Part shown: positions 45,201 through 56,800 of the stretch, one piece after another
How the letters are laid out: every line of letters starts with the position of its first letter
How positions within the stretch are numbered: the stretch's first letter is position 1
Translations under genes and position numbers: made by a program
Notes under the pieces: model-generated
The model's database searches: none
Seen by the model: the letters and a program-made list of their open reading frames with translations, nothing else
Told to the model about the DNA's origin: nothing
From: Triparma columacea
Taxonomy: Eukaryota; Sar; Bolidophyceae; Parmales; Triparmaceae
DNA: 61,343 nt
Direction of reading: 5' to 3'
NCBI GenBank assembly: GCA_030267965.1
Contig: BRYA01000259.1
Coordinates: 1,513 to 62,855 of the forward strand

Positions 45201-46320
45201 CTGCACTGGCGGCTGTGCCACTGAGTGTGGAGCCGCTGGTGAAGTCAGGCCTGGGACGAAGCTCAAGCCTGTGGCTGCTGGGGTTAATTGCCCTTCCTGC
45301 ACGCAGAGTTACTACCAGTTTGACGACACTAGGCTCAAGCCCAAGTTCTTCCACTCGATTCACGATTTGGGGTACGAGTTGAACGCGGACGGATCCGAGA
45401 ACTTGAACAAGCCCCAGTCTTACTTGTACGCCCCTGACCAGTTCGACATCAAGATGAAGGAGCAGAAGGCGATCTGCGACTGGACCGAGACCAAGCACCA
45501 CGGCAAGCAGTGGAAGCAGGACTCAAGGAGGTTGGCCCATGATAACAACAGGCAGGCCAAACCGGTCCCCAAGGGCTTCAAGCATGACGGCAGCAACAGG
45601 CCAGATGACCACATCCCTCTTGACGAGAACGGAAGGCCCGTCGAGATGCATAGCCACCGCGCCAGGAAGCTATACGAGCTGCACGGACAGAAGACTCCCT
45701 CGAGGTTGCTTGCTGCTGTTGACGACGGAACAGGAGCCAACAACGAATTTTGCCCTTACGACAGCACGGGTGAGTGGTCGTCTTCCTACAATATTTGGAG
45801 AAACGATGATGGCGATCTTATGATCGACATGGAGTACTACTATGACGACCAGGGACACCTAATGGAAAGGGCGGCGTGCTACTGCGACGACGGGAAGGTC
45901 TGGGACCTCGATCACGTCACCTGCGTCAGCATCATGCCCGACGACAGTGTTGTATTCAACAGCCAGGACCCTGATACCAAAGCGATCCTCTCCTACTGGT
46001 ACAAGCTCGGCAACAAGCTCATCGAGGATAGCGAATTTGTCAAGGATGAAGACTCTCTCCAGTTCTCCTTGGACGAGATGACTCAGAGGGAGTGCAAGCT
46101 TTTGTACAACGAAAAGTCCAAGATCGTCAGGGCGGATGACGTGAAGGATGGCACCGGAGCTAGTGCCCCAGATTTCACGGACAAGAATGGGCACTCCGTT
46201 GGACCTGGAAGCAGGGCCAAGTTCTTGGAAGGCTGGGGCCTCGCACCTTGTGTGGGTGACAACGAGAAAAAGTGCATCCAAGTGGGACTTGCCGACGACC
46301 CCTGCGACACGAGCGTGTAG
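42205..46320 (+). CDS. Membrane-anchored tyrosinase (type 3 copper) with Cys-rich repeats
   Basis: Exons 42205-42320, 42570-42669 and 42793-46320 give 1,247 residues. A 38-residue tail precedes one helix (SVLLAIVFLSIGIAIGTFV, about 39-60), so type II topology is likely with the bulk in the lumen or outside. Two related Cys modules (CKTCIETQDAWCSTNNWDSS near 230; CKTCVEGKDSWCGSNTWDQT near 850) flank the enzyme. Two CGDG/CDDGN repeats of the DUF4215/myxococcus type lie near 348 and 435. The tyrosinase core has copper A ligands in HGSSGFLPWHRKYLLEYE (about 525-545) and copper B ligands in PHANPHNLLGGHIRSF and DPLFFSHHAFIDKVW (about 760-790). Tyrosinases oxidise phenols and can cross-link proteins. 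Several R-x-L sites (RHL, RRL, RAL) recall processing sites of diatom wall proteins. Codon use is strongly GC-rich. Confidence 0.92.
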
Positions 46321-46534
46321 GGAGTCGGCGTTGGCGGGTTGGTTTGATGAGAGACATTTTTTTGGTGGAAGGGTGGACCTCCACCCTCCACGACAAAAAT
46401 TATGATAAATAAGTGGAAGATAATAACAAAATTGAATACACACGCTTTTGGGTATTTTTTAATCGTCGTCTTACTGTCCCCTGCCTTGTCCCACCATCCC
46501 CCATCCCCTCCCTCCTCATCAACCGCTTCCCTCC

Positions 46535-49500
46535 TCAGTCACTGTCCGACCAGCCGTCGTCATCACTCGAGTCGTAGATGGGCTGGCAGTCCACATGGGC
46601 CTTCTTCGGTGCTGTATCTTGCGGTTTTTGCGTCGCCCCTGCCCCCCCCCCTCCCATGGACTTGTTGGGGTGCCACTTCTCGTGAGTGATTGCCATCGCT
46701 TGCATCTTCTCAAACATCTGGTTCTTCTGCTTATCTTCCTCTTCCTGCTTGTCGATTTCTTCCCTGAATGCCTTTGTTTTGCTTCTCGCAGTCCTCGTCA
46801 CAACCCTGTCACTCAGCTTCGGTAAGCTCCCGTCGTCCAGGCTAACGTGTTCGACCTTCGGGTTCTCCCCAGCCAGCCAGGAGGTGGGAGTGACGGAAGA
46901 GGGGCGAGAGGGGTCACGGTAGGAGGAGTAGACGTCGTCCTGGAAGTAACCTTTGAGGTCGTTGTTGCGGGGGAGGAAGAAGCTCCCCTCCTGGCACTCC
47001 GAGGAGCTTAGTCTCAAGAACCCTCCTACTTGAACCTCCCCAACGTTCCAACTGGACCTCGGAAGCGGCCATATCCCCACCGTTGGGTCTCCCTCGAACC
47101 CGAACTCGTGACAGAGTGTGCAATCCCACTCCCCCGGCTTCACGTCATCATAATTGACGTCGAAGTACTTCACCGTGCGGTCTCCCCTCCCGGCGACCCA
47201 CACAAGGCCGGTGCACTCGTCCCACATGCTGAAGAGCACACCGTTGCCATTGTCCAGGTTCTGCGGCGAACGAAGCGGCGAACGAAGCGGCGAGCGAAGC
47301 GAGTCGCCGAAGGTTTCGCGAATGAGGGTTAGGTTAGCATTGTTGCGTCGGGAAAGGATTGCCCGAAAACCGCATGCAATGTATCTTCTTCAGTGTTATC
47401 AATTCTCACCTTGCTAGCCACTGGTTTGGACACGTTGCGTGGGTCCCAGAGTCGAATCTGCCTCTCCCCAGCGAGGCCGTTGCCCGTCGTCAGTATCACG
47501 CCGGAGGGGTTATCCGCACTCCCGCACCACTCAACCCTGCAACCACGGGCGCCGTCGTGGGCCTTCCAGTCGTTGGTTACGGAGCCTGAGCGTGGGTCGA
47601 GTATTCTGGCGAACTTGTCGCGGGAGCCAGTGGCAAGGAGGGAGCCGTCGTAGTTCCACGAGACGTCGTTGATGTATTCTTTGTGCACGTCACCGATGCT
47701 CTGTATTTCCCGCCCCTCTCCTGCATCCCATATCTTGACTGCCTGGTCCATCCCGAAGGTCGCGAAGCACTCTGTGACAGTAGGGTGCCAGTCTATCCCC
47801 CTAACCCCGTTCCTATGCCCTCGAAGTATCTGTGTTGAGCACGGTGAGAGAAGCGAGGAGGGGTTAAAGACGTCATGAACAGCTGCTTCAATCCCGCCCC
47901 TCTCTTACCTCTTGTTTCTCCCCCGTTCTCAACCCCGTCTTGGGGTCAAGGTATGAAACCGCCACGTTACAATCGTCCGATCCCGTCGCCAGGCACATCC
48001 CTCCCCTCCCCCCGAACGCCAGGCACGTCACGCCCTTGGTGTGCCCCGTGTTGAGGAGGTCCGGCGTGGCACTGACCTTGCCCTCCTTGCCCACGGCGCC
48101 GACGTAGACCTTACCCCCACCGCCCTTCCAAGGGACGGCCCAGAGACCACCGCCGACGGCGAGCAGGGAGCCGTCCATCACGGACACGTTTGTCTGGAGG
48201 TTGTAGTACCAGTTCTGCTTGGGTTTAGCCGCCCCGTACACGTGCCTGAACTTGGAGGCCATGTTGTTGAAACGTTGTGAGGAGGGCCTGCTCTGCGGGG
48301 ACGCTGCTGGCGAGGGTGGGGGCTTTGATTCCTCCTTCGAGTCCTCTTCGACCGGGTCCGAGGAGGAGGACGAAGCGGAGGGGTCCAAGCTAGTCATTTG
48401 TACCTCAATCTCCTGCGACCGAGCGAGAGGGGTGGCGGGTCAGCGTCTTCGCACGCGTCCCGTGCATTACCGCCCCACCACCATCGCCGTGTTAGTGGCT
48501 TTCAAACTGCGCCAAAGTCTCACCTTCCCCTCCAACCACTCTTCCCCCGTGCAACTCTCCACCCACTTGGGCACATCCTTGAATATCTCTGCCGCAAACT
48601 GCGAGCGAAGCGAAAAAGGGAACGCTGTGTGAGGCGGAACATGGGGGGAGAGCGAGAACTCGATTGCCCCTCGTCGTATTTCCCCCTGTCTCGGCGGCTT
48701 CTTTTTCGCCTTTGGTCCCCTCCCCCCCTCCCCCCCCCCCCACTACCCCTTCGTTTTTCTCACCTTGCTCTTGTCCCTCCTTGGCACCTTCCATCCGATT
48801 CCTTCGATCCCTTTATCAGTGAGTTTCAAAACCCTATCAACCTCCACGTCCATAACGTTCAGTGTTTCTTTCGGTACCATGCAGCAGCTGACCATCCCCT
48901 CCGTCCCATGGTTGAATCGCCCGATGGGGTGGAGGGTTGAGGAGCTTGAGGTGAACTCGTAAGCTGAGATTGAGGTGGAACCACGGGTGAAGAAAAGGAG
49001 AAGGGATAGGGAGGAGTCGTAGAGGGGGGCAAGGATACCGGAGTTTGAGTCCAGGCGTTCCTGTTGTGTCGTGGGGAGACATAATCGCGCGTGTTGGTTA
49101 ACATAAAAACAAAATACAATTCCCGATTTTCCACACCTCCCCTCCCCAGCCCCCTTCCGCTCACCTTATGTATGCACTCCCCTTTCCTGACATCCCATAT
49201 CTTGATTTCCCTCTCCCTCATAATCCCCTGCCCCGTCGTAACGACCTCGTTCCCCCCCACCCAAACAACGTTGAAGTCCCTCTTGTTTGTCCCCTTATGG
49301 CATACCTCCCCAACGTCGCATGCCACTCCCCCGTCTCTCCCTTTCAGGACCTTGAATTTACCGTCGTTCGTCCCAACCAGTAGTTGCCCCCCGTCCTCGT
49401 TCCAAGCCACGTTCCTAACCCCTCCTTCAACCCCCTTTTCCCATGCCCCCTTTGTTCCCTCTCCCCCCCCCATCACCATAACTTTAACAACCTCACCCCC

Positions 49501-50194
49501 GACGGTGGTACCAGCTAAGGCAACGATGCCTTGTGCGTAAGGGTGAGAGTCTAACGCGGAGATCTTAATCATACCAGTCTTGTATGTTTCTACCTTCTTA
49601 TCTCCCCCCCCATCTCCTCCTCCCCCAGAAGACGAAGACGACGTAGACGAACCTCCTACAGTCACGATGGCGATATCACCGTTATCAAGACCTGCGATAA
49701 TCCTAGTCCCCGTATCTGACCCAGGTTCTTGTGTGGAGTATTTTCTATCAACAACAAAAGTGGTAATAGTCGAACCCAAGTTAACGTTAATAACATTGGG
49801 TTCGCGGGTTGAGGATGATAGTGGGACGAAGGATAGGGTGTTACGTGTACCTGATGATGGGTAGATAACATGAGCGAGACTATCGAGGTGCGGGGGTTGG
49901 GGAAAGGGGGGGGGTAAGTATCAGCACCTAATTGGGCACAGTGCGGGGTTGAGGGGAAAGAGGAGAAGCTACACGCCCCTCCCCTCGCCCACAGCGACCC
50001 CGGCGCTCCCGTTAAGGGTGATTTCTCCCCCAGTTGGTGGGGTGTTCCGGGGTGGTGAAGGATATTACTTGCCTTGCTTTCAACCAATCAACGCTACCGG
50101 GGGGGACGGAGTGCTTCAAGCCGTGACCGAAGTAGGTGGAGTGGAGGGAGGGGGTGACGTGCTTTATAGGAGAGGCACGGAGGAAACGGCTCAT
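46535..50194 (-). CDS. Tandem coronin (coronin-7 / POD-1-like) actin regulator
   Basis: Seven exons, 50194-50073, 49879-49165, 49060-48764, 48598-48524, 48412-47909, 47829-47410 and 47260-46535, give 952 residues. The first coronin unit starts MSRFLRASPIKHV and includes WKIWD-type WD repeats (EREIKIWDVRKGECIHK) and LDSNSGILAPLYD. A Ser/Pro-rich linker follows (SSSSSDPVEEDSKEESKPPP). The second unit begins near 455 with KFRHVYGAAKPKQNWYYNLQ and has VPWKGGGGKVYVG, GVRGIDWHPT and GRGDRTVKYFDV. The end (FFLPRNNDLKGYFQDDVYSS and SDDDGWSDSD) is acidic as in coronin-7. Intron 1 uses a GC donor (AG then GCAAGT) to keep frame; other donors are GTGAG or GTAAG. Coronin-7 homologues act in actin dynamics and Golgi trafficking. 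Confidence 0.92.
47263..47305 (-). repeat. 12-base repeat GCGGCGAACGAA in coronin intron 6
   Basis: Three near-copies lie just inside the 3' end of the intron on the minus strand, where they read CGCTTCGTTCGC. A related GCGAGCGAAGCGAG follows. Confidence 0.85.
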
Positions 50195-50872
50195 CTTGGG
50201 GAAATATCCTGGCCCTGGCACCTCCCATCCCCGAAGACGGCTGAGTGAGAAAGGGCTTTGCTCGGAAGAGGCCAAAAACTTTTCGGTGAGTCTTTTACCC
50301 CATTTCACCTTAACCATAACGTCATGCACAACAAAAATACGATTATGAGGGAGAAATATAGCCAAATGATCGCACTAGTAGCAAAGAATACGCATAAATG
50401 AGTCATATAGCTGAAATAACAAGGGTGGTCGTGAACGCTGCGTCTCATCCTCATTCCATCCTTTAATATTACTCTCAAATGGGGATCATTTCATTTGAAG
50501 ACACATTCATGTCATATATACGAGAATGGATTTCTTCGTGTCGTCGTTAAATTCCTCTTTCTTACTCGTTTGGATTAAATCACTCCCTCCACTAACTAAC
50601 TCTTCCATTTATTCCCATTTTCTCAACCCATTTTCTCAACACATACGTCAACCTCTTCACCACATTCCACCCACCGCGCATCAACTTCTATCTTCACAAT
50701 CAATCCTCACCTACCATATTTCTCTATCACCAAAAGAAAAAGAAAAACCTAATCCCATACCTCATTCCATACCTCATCCCATTAAAAGCTTCAAGAAACT
50801 TCATCTCTACCCCCCACTCATCCTTCACCTTCTCTCCCCCCCTCCCCCCCAAACCTCCTTCTATTCCCCACG
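50195..50872. other. Divergent intergenic region of coronin and an unrecognised gene
   Basis: 678 bases. The half nearest 50873 is a pyrimidine-rich, plus-strand C/T tract with an open frame of low-complexity residues that I judge non-coding. Promoters of both genes must lie here. Confidence 0.5.
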
Positions 50873-52069
50873 ATGTTCTCTCCTTACCTCCGTCGTAATT
50901 TCTCCTCTCTCCCCACCTCTCTCCCCTCCACTCTTCTCCAGACTCTATACCTAACCCCTCCCTCAACCCTTCCATCCCCCTTCACATCCTTCCTCCTCCC
51001 AAAATCCCCCCTCCCCCCCCCCCCCGTCCCTCCCTCAAAGTACTCCAAGAAAGACCATGCATTCAACTTAACACTACACCCACCACTTCAATCTCCTAAC
51101 TTCCATTACCCCGTCGGGAGGATGATAACCCCACTCTCCCTCTCCGCCTTCTCTTCAACATCTAAAGGTGGGAGGTATAGGGTATGTTCCACATTGCCAG
51201 TTCCTGGTTACGGAGTACGCACGGCTGTAGGTGTTACTGTTGATTTACTTCGGGGAGCTGGTTTAAAGGTGTTCGTAGTAGACATTCGAGGTGGTGTTCG
51301 TAAGAGTAAATACGTAGAAGACGCTAAAGAAGGAGGGTACACAAACCCCGACGTAACTTGGGGGGCTGTTCAAGAGTACTGGGAGAACCATGGTGTGGTT
51401 GGAGAGTGGTTGGAGGAAGAGGTTGGGAAGGAGAGGGATGACGGGAGTAACCCGGACTATAAAGTACCGAAGGGGATGGACGTAAGCGACGTGTTTGATA
51501 AGTGTATCGACGAAGTTGTTAAGGAGGGGGGAGTTATCGTCGTTAAGGGGACGGAGGGGCTAAGGGAAGGGGATACTAAGACTGGGTTCCATGGGGACGA
51601 TGGGGAGGAACTAGGATGGCAGGATCTGAGGTGGGTCAAGAAACTCGTGGACGATGAAGGGAGGGTTAGGGATCTGGGATGCGGGGTACTCACGTGCGAC
51701 GCGGGGTGGTGCCCTGATGTTACGGAGAGGATGGGTAGGGACTTCAACAAGGCCTGGAGGTCTACCGGCGGTGAGGTTGGGTACCGTTGCGAGATGGACG
51801 ACGAGGAGTTCCTGGGATGGCTGGGGAGGGCGAGGGAGGGGAGGGTGGGGGCGTTCGGGGGGGGGGACACGGACGGGTACGACTTGGAGGGGGGGGAGGA
51901 CGAGGAGGCGGAGGAGAAGGAGGACGAGACCATTAGGGGGGTAGGGGTGGAGGGGGAGATGGAGGAGAGGGGGGTAGGGAACGAGGTCGACGCCGCGACC
52001 ATGAGCATCATGGCGGAGACAGGGGGGAAGTGGAGGGAGGTATGGAAGAGGGTTATGAGGGTTTATTGA
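50873..52069 (+). CDS. Unrecognised 398-residue protein, possibly organellar
   Basis: A single long frame from ATG 50873. The N-terminus (FSPYLRRNFSSLPTSLPSTL) is Arg/Ser-rich with no acids, as in mitochondrial presequences. A central part looks globular and alternates strands and helices (YRVCSTLPVPGYGVRTAVGV, GLKVFVVDIRGGVRKSKYV, GGVIVVKGTEGLREGD, VLTCDAGWCPDV). The last 90 residues are very acidic and Gly-rich before a short helix (KWREVWKRVMRVY). No catalytic motif or family is recognised. Coding is supported by length, a clear change to G-rich coding sense after the leader, and no stop. Confidence 0.65.
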   Translation: MFSPYLRRNFSSLPTSLPSTLLQTLYLTPPSTLPSPFTSFLLPKSPLPPPPVPPSKYSKKDHAFNLTLHPPLQSPNFHYPVGRMITPLSLSAFSSTSKGGRYRVCSTLPVPGYGVRTAVGVTVDLLRGAGLKVFVVDIRGGVRKSKYVEDAKEGGYTNPDVTWGAVQEYWENHGVVGEWLEEEVGKERDDGSNPDYKVPKGMDVSDVFDKCIDEVVKEGGVIVVKGTEGLREGDTKTGFHGDDGEELGWQDLRWVKKLVDDEGRVRDLGCGVLTCDAGWCPDVTERMGRDFNKAWRSTGGEVGYRCEMDDEEFLGWLGRAREGRVGAFGGGDTDGYDLEGGEDEEAEEKEDETIRGVGVEGEMEERGVGNEVDAATMSIMAETGGKWREVWKRVMRVY

Positions 52070-52473
52070 AAGGGATTGGAAGGGGGGGGGGGGAGGGCAT
52101 TGAGGGGGTGGCAAGGGGAGGTTTGGGGGCTTGAGCTAAGAGATGATTTAGGGCGAAGGGATTTATAGATTGAATAATCTGGTGTTGTTATTTTGATTTT
52201 TGTGTGAGTCACACTCACAGTAGGATTCCCAATGCGATTCCCAATGTACTTGAAAAGGAGGGAGAGAGGAAAAAGGAGAAGGAGACAAGAGAGAGAGAAT
52301 CTGGAATCTTGGGGGGGAAGGAGGGAGGAAAGGAAAACAGATTTTGGTTTGACTCCAATATTAGCACCTACACGACACTTCTGCCTAGGTGGAGTACGTT
52401 GAAGGCTTTGTTGATCACTTTCACATCGTAATTTGCCGCTATAAACTTACATTCGGGGTAGGTTCGCTCAAAA
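52070..52473. other. Intergenic region
   Basis: 404 bases between two genes on the same strand. A purine-rich GA tract lies at about 52255-52340. No open frame or RNA gene is recognised; it should hold the promoter of the ankyrin/MYND gene. Confidence 0.5.
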
Positions 52474-53643
52474 ATGGCATCTCAATCAGAGGTACAATCG
52501 TCACACAATTCATCAGAGACCACAAATGTGGCAGTATCTAGTTGGGACGATTTGACAGACGGTCAACAGACGTGCTTGGAATGGGCTCGTGACCAAGACT
52601 GGGATCTCGTCAAGGGGTATGCCAAGGAACATGGTCCTGAGGTTTTGTTTGGCGTTTATAAAAAGCTTGTTGATGAGGAATGGACGGTAACTTCAGTCCT
52701 CACATTCGCCTCACATCACCAAAATGTTGAGATGGTCAAGCTTACCTTAGAAGCCGGCTTCGACAACAAGGAAGCCATGTACTTTGCCGCAGATATGTCA
52801 ATAAAGAATAGTGACAATTCAACAATCTTGAGATTGCTCTTAGAACATGGACTTGATCCTAATATAGACCTCCGAGTCGAAGGGATGAGCGTTCACTCCA
52901 ACCTTTTGATGCATGTTGCTGCTGTGAGACGCATTGATCACGCCATAGCACTTCTCGATCATGGAGCAAATGTGAACAAGACAATGGTTAACCCTGCTAA
53001 TGGACGTGTTGTTTCACCACTTACTGGTACTCTCTGTTATGGAGCACACGACTTATGCAGGCTGTTTCTCATGCGTGGTGCTATTGCAACCACCAACGAG
53101 GTGGATAATGTGTTTGATCATTGCCTCTACGCGTGCAAAGGATCACACAATTGGCTTAGTAGAGATGCCGCAATAAAGATGTACACAACATTTCTTCATC
53201 TCGGAAAGCCCGATTCCGACGTAGTTCGAGACAAATTCAATTTGCGCCCTCCTTCCAATCGCGATCCTATGATCACCAACATCACGAAACATTACCTTCA
53301 AGGCCGTCCCTTCTGCTGTTTTGTTTGCGAGGCTCTTACTGCCAAGGAGCGTGACAAGCTCCTAATGTGTCCCTGTCGCAACGTCGCCTACTGCTCGAGG
53401 GAGTGCCAGCTCAAGCACTGGAAGAAGCACAAGGTGCAGTGCACGGGACCGCTGAACGAGAAGGGGGAGAGTGAGGCAATGGTCAAGAAAAGATCCAAGA
53501 CAGGGAAGGGAGCGGCGGCGGGAGGAGCGGATGTGGGAGTAGCGGAAGGAGCAGTTGCGGGAGTAGCGGAAGGAGCAGGTGCGACGGGGAAGAATGGCAA
53601 GAAGGGGAAGAAGGGGAAGAAGGGTAGGGGTAATAAGAAGTGA
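52474..53643 (+). CDS. Ankyrin-repeat and MYND zinc-finger protein
   Basis: A single exon of 389 residues. Ankyrin-like repeats cover about 60-220 (LTFASHHQNVEMVKLTLEAG, ILRLLLEHGLDPN, LLMHVAAVRRIDHAIALLDH). A MYND finger follows near 280-325: CCFVCEA, LLMCPCRNVAYCSRECQLKH and KKHKVQC. A low-complexity Ala/Gly stretch and the lysine-rich tail GKKGKKGKKGRGNKK end the protein. Ankyrin-MYND proteins are numerous in heterokont algae; MYND fingers mediate protein contacts. No enzymatic domain is seen. Coding AT content is higher in the first two thirds than in the tail. Confidence 0.9.
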   Translation: MASQSEVQSSHNSSETTNVAVSSWDDLTDGQQTCLEWARDQDWDLVKGYAKEHGPEVLFGVYKKLVDEEWTVTSVLTFASHHQNVEMVKLTLEAGFDNKEAMYFAADMSIKNSDNSTILRLLLEHGLDPNIDLRVEGMSVHSNLLMHVAAVRRIDHAIALLDHGANVNKTMVNPANGRVVSPLTGTLCYGAHDLCRLFLMRGAIATTNEVDNVFDHCLYACKGSHNWLSRDAAIKMYTTFLHLGKPDSDVVRDKFNLRPPSNRDPMITNITKHYLQGRPFCCFVCEALTAKERDKLLMCPCRNVAYCSRECQLKHWKKHKVQCTGPLNEKGESEAMVKKRSKTGKGAAAGGADVGVAEGAVAGVAEGAGATGKNGKKGKKGKKGRGNKK

Positions 53644-53822
53644 ACGAAGAAACAGTTGAAACAAAAACACAGAGTGTATGAAGATTGTACTCTATTTGTC
53701 CCTTTGGATGGAGTGAAAATCACGGGTTTCGTCTTTTTTTACTTTTGGAAATCGGCTGGAAGCAGCAGCTCAGCTTCCCAAAAAGGAGAGGAGCTCCAAA
53801 AAGAGTTGTTTTGAGGCCTACG

Positions 53823-56800
53823 ATGATTCTAATAGTTTTAACAGTCCTTCTATTCTCTTTTATAACATCATTTGAGTTACATAACGTCAAAATTGGTGTA
53901 AAACTTGGCGTAAATAGGCGAAATGGAGGGCTAGCAAAAATCTTCCCGACATCACCTTACTGCAACTTTTGTTTTTCTAATGCGTATTCTAATCCGTATT
54001 CATCTCTATTAATGTCACAACAATACAATGAAGTTAGTAATGAAAGACAATTAGGAGCACAGGAGCTATTATTTCTCACACGCCCATATAATGGTGATGA
54101 ACCACAGGTGAGAGATTGTTATAGAGAGAGAGAGAGAAAGAGAGAGAGAGTGTGTGCGTGTGTGCGTGCGCGTGCGTGCGTGTGCGCGTGTGTGCGTGCG
54201 CGCGCGTGTGTGTGCGTGTGTGTTGTGTAGAGAAAGAGATGAAGAGAAGGACAAACACAAAACCAAAACACAACCACACAACTACCACCAAAAAGAAAGA
54301 TAAACAACGCCGCCCACTATTTGCCCTGCTACTTGCTCAAACACCACAATTCCCTTCCCTTCCCCTCCCCTCCCCTGCCCAGACGAACCACTGCGCCTAC
54401 CTCTCCATCCCCTCCTCCCCCACTTCCCCACGAACCCTCGACCAGGTTCACTCCGGCGTCCTCTCCGTCCTCCACCTGAACCCCCTCCTCCGTTCCCGCG
54501 TCACCACCTCCGGTAGCGTCGAGCGTACTGACTTAATGAAAATGGTCCGGTCCGGTACTGAGACCTTCCAGTTCGACCAAGTCTTAACAAAGTCCGACTT
54601 GGAGAGTCCAGACCACGGGATCTCAAAGTGGGGTGGCAACGTGATCTACGAGACCACCCCCTTCTCCCCCTCCTCCTTCCGTCGTATCCTTGACGAACGG
54701 AAGGTTTACACACCACACACATCAGGTTCCCCACCCACACCCCCCGACCTTTGGTCCTTACATGTGTTCCCTAACCTGTCTGACTTCGTCTTCAGTTTCA
54801 ACCATGCCATCTCCGACCAGGCTACATTCCTGAACGCTGTCGCTCGCCCATTCGCTAGAGCCCTAAACGGGTCATCATCAGAAACAACCTACCATCACGT
54901 TTACGATCCAGGACCACCTCTTGAGAGGCTTTTCTACCCAGAGGCCTTACCGTCTACTTCAGACGCCGTTAGAAAGTTTGGTTTAGGTGATCTCGGTGAA
55001 GGTGAGCCAAACGTTAAAGATATTTTCGGGACCCTTGGACTTGGGGAGGACGGAAGCATCCCTGATAACACCGTTGGGTACTTGGTGAAAAAGGCGGTAG
55101 AGGAGGTGGGGAAGGATATTAAGCTAACGTATGCGGGGACGGATGAGGATATTGGAGAGGAGGAGGATTTGGGGGAGGTAAGGAGGAGCGAGATTTTTAC
55201 GGGGAGATTGACGGAAGAGGAAACTAGGGGGGTTAGGGACTGGGCGAGGTGAGAAAGGAAGGAGGGGGGGGGGGAAGGCGCGGGCCCCCCAAAAAGTCCT
55301 TGGAAAAAAAAAAATAAGGCTAACACCACACTTTGTCCCCACCCTCGCTCGCTTGGGATATGGCAGGAGCAATGGGGTAACAGTAAGTCACGTTCTGGCC
55401 GCCTCCCTCCACCGAGCTTACGAGGAGGGAGGTGGAGGAGGTGGTGGTTGGACGAAGACTGTTTTCAGCCTCGATCTCTCGCGGTTCGGGACCAGAATTT
55501 CCAAGGGGGAGGGGCTGGGATGCTACGCGGGGAGCATGGACGTGCTAATGAAGGTTGGGGGTGAGAGGGACCTCGGCCGGACGGCTGTGGAGGTCAGGAG
55601 GCAAGTTGACGATTTCGTGGGTAAGGGATACGTCGAGGAGGCCGTCAAGGTTTGGGACTCTGCAACCAAGGCCGCGGACGTTAGCAACCTCGTGACGATG
55701 ACCGCCGAGGGTCCGGAGGCCGGCCGGGGCTTCACCCTCAGCGTCAGCAACGCGGGATCGTTCGATGAGCCGGGGATCGAGGACGCGTGGTTCGCGGCGG
55801 GGCAGGCTAGGACGGGGGCGGTCAACTGCGTGAGCGCAATGACGGTTAATGGGAGGATGACGGTTACGGGACACGGGATTGAGGGGGGGGGACAAGTCGA
55901 GAGGAGGGCAGTGGAGATCCTGAGGACAGTGGGGAGGGGGGAGGAGCTGGGGGACCTGGATTTCGTGGAGAACTTCGGGAGAGGACCAAAGACACCGGCG
56001 ATAATAAGGGACCTGCCCCTAGCGGAGGCGGCGCTGGCCTACGGCGCCTACGGCGTGTTGGGGCACCTCGGGGCTTGGACCTCCTTTTTTTCCTCCCTCT
56101 CCGAGATGTCCTCCAACTCCTCCCCAGAGGACTTCAAGGCCGCCCTGAACTTCTGGGTGTTCTTCGCGGCCGCCCACCCCATCCTCCAGCCCGTCCTCGG
56201 TGTCTCCGAGCTGATGCACGGCACCCCGGGTCCCCGAGTAGGGGGCCTAGTCCCAGTCCTCTTCCTCCTCCTCAGCGGCTGGGGGGCCTGGGCGGTTGCG
56301 TCCTTCTCGGAGCTCGCCGTCTCTCTAAACATCTTCGTCTTCGCCGCCTTCATCAACTACATCGGTTCCGGGCTCGGGGGAACGAACGGCATGGGGGACT
56401 TCAACCTCGCCCTGAACGACCCCTACAAGGGGAGGGAGTTCAGGGGCTGCCCGACGTACGAGCAGGTCAGGCAGCCCTCGATGGACGGCTTCGACGTGAG
56501 GAAGTACAACGGGCTGTGGTACGAGCACGCGTTCCACGACTGGACGCAGTTCAAGGAGGTCTACGACACCACGCTAGACATCAAGGTTGACGAGGACGGG
56601 AAGGGTTGGAAGGTGAGGCATGTGGGCTGGTTGGTAGGGGGAGCGATAAAAAGGATGTCTTGCAGCTAAGCAGCGAACGAAGCTTGGAATTCAACACGCC
56701 TTAAAGCAAAGCTCACAATCTCTCTTCCCCCCTCCCCCAGGACGATTTTGGGCTCCGCGGTCCCTCCCCAAAGACCAACCCTCTCTCCTGGGACAAGTCC

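Noticed and set aside
42715..45501. A 928-codon open frame antisense to the tyrosinase exon
   Set aside because: It is a by-product of strong GC-rich codon use on the plus strand; it has low-complexity composition and no motif, while the sense frame has a complete tyrosinase.
50526..50954. 142-codon plus-strand frame upstream of the orphan gene
   Set aside because: Low-complexity Ser/Pro/His/Leu from a pyrimidine-rich leader; it overlaps the start of the better-supported frame.
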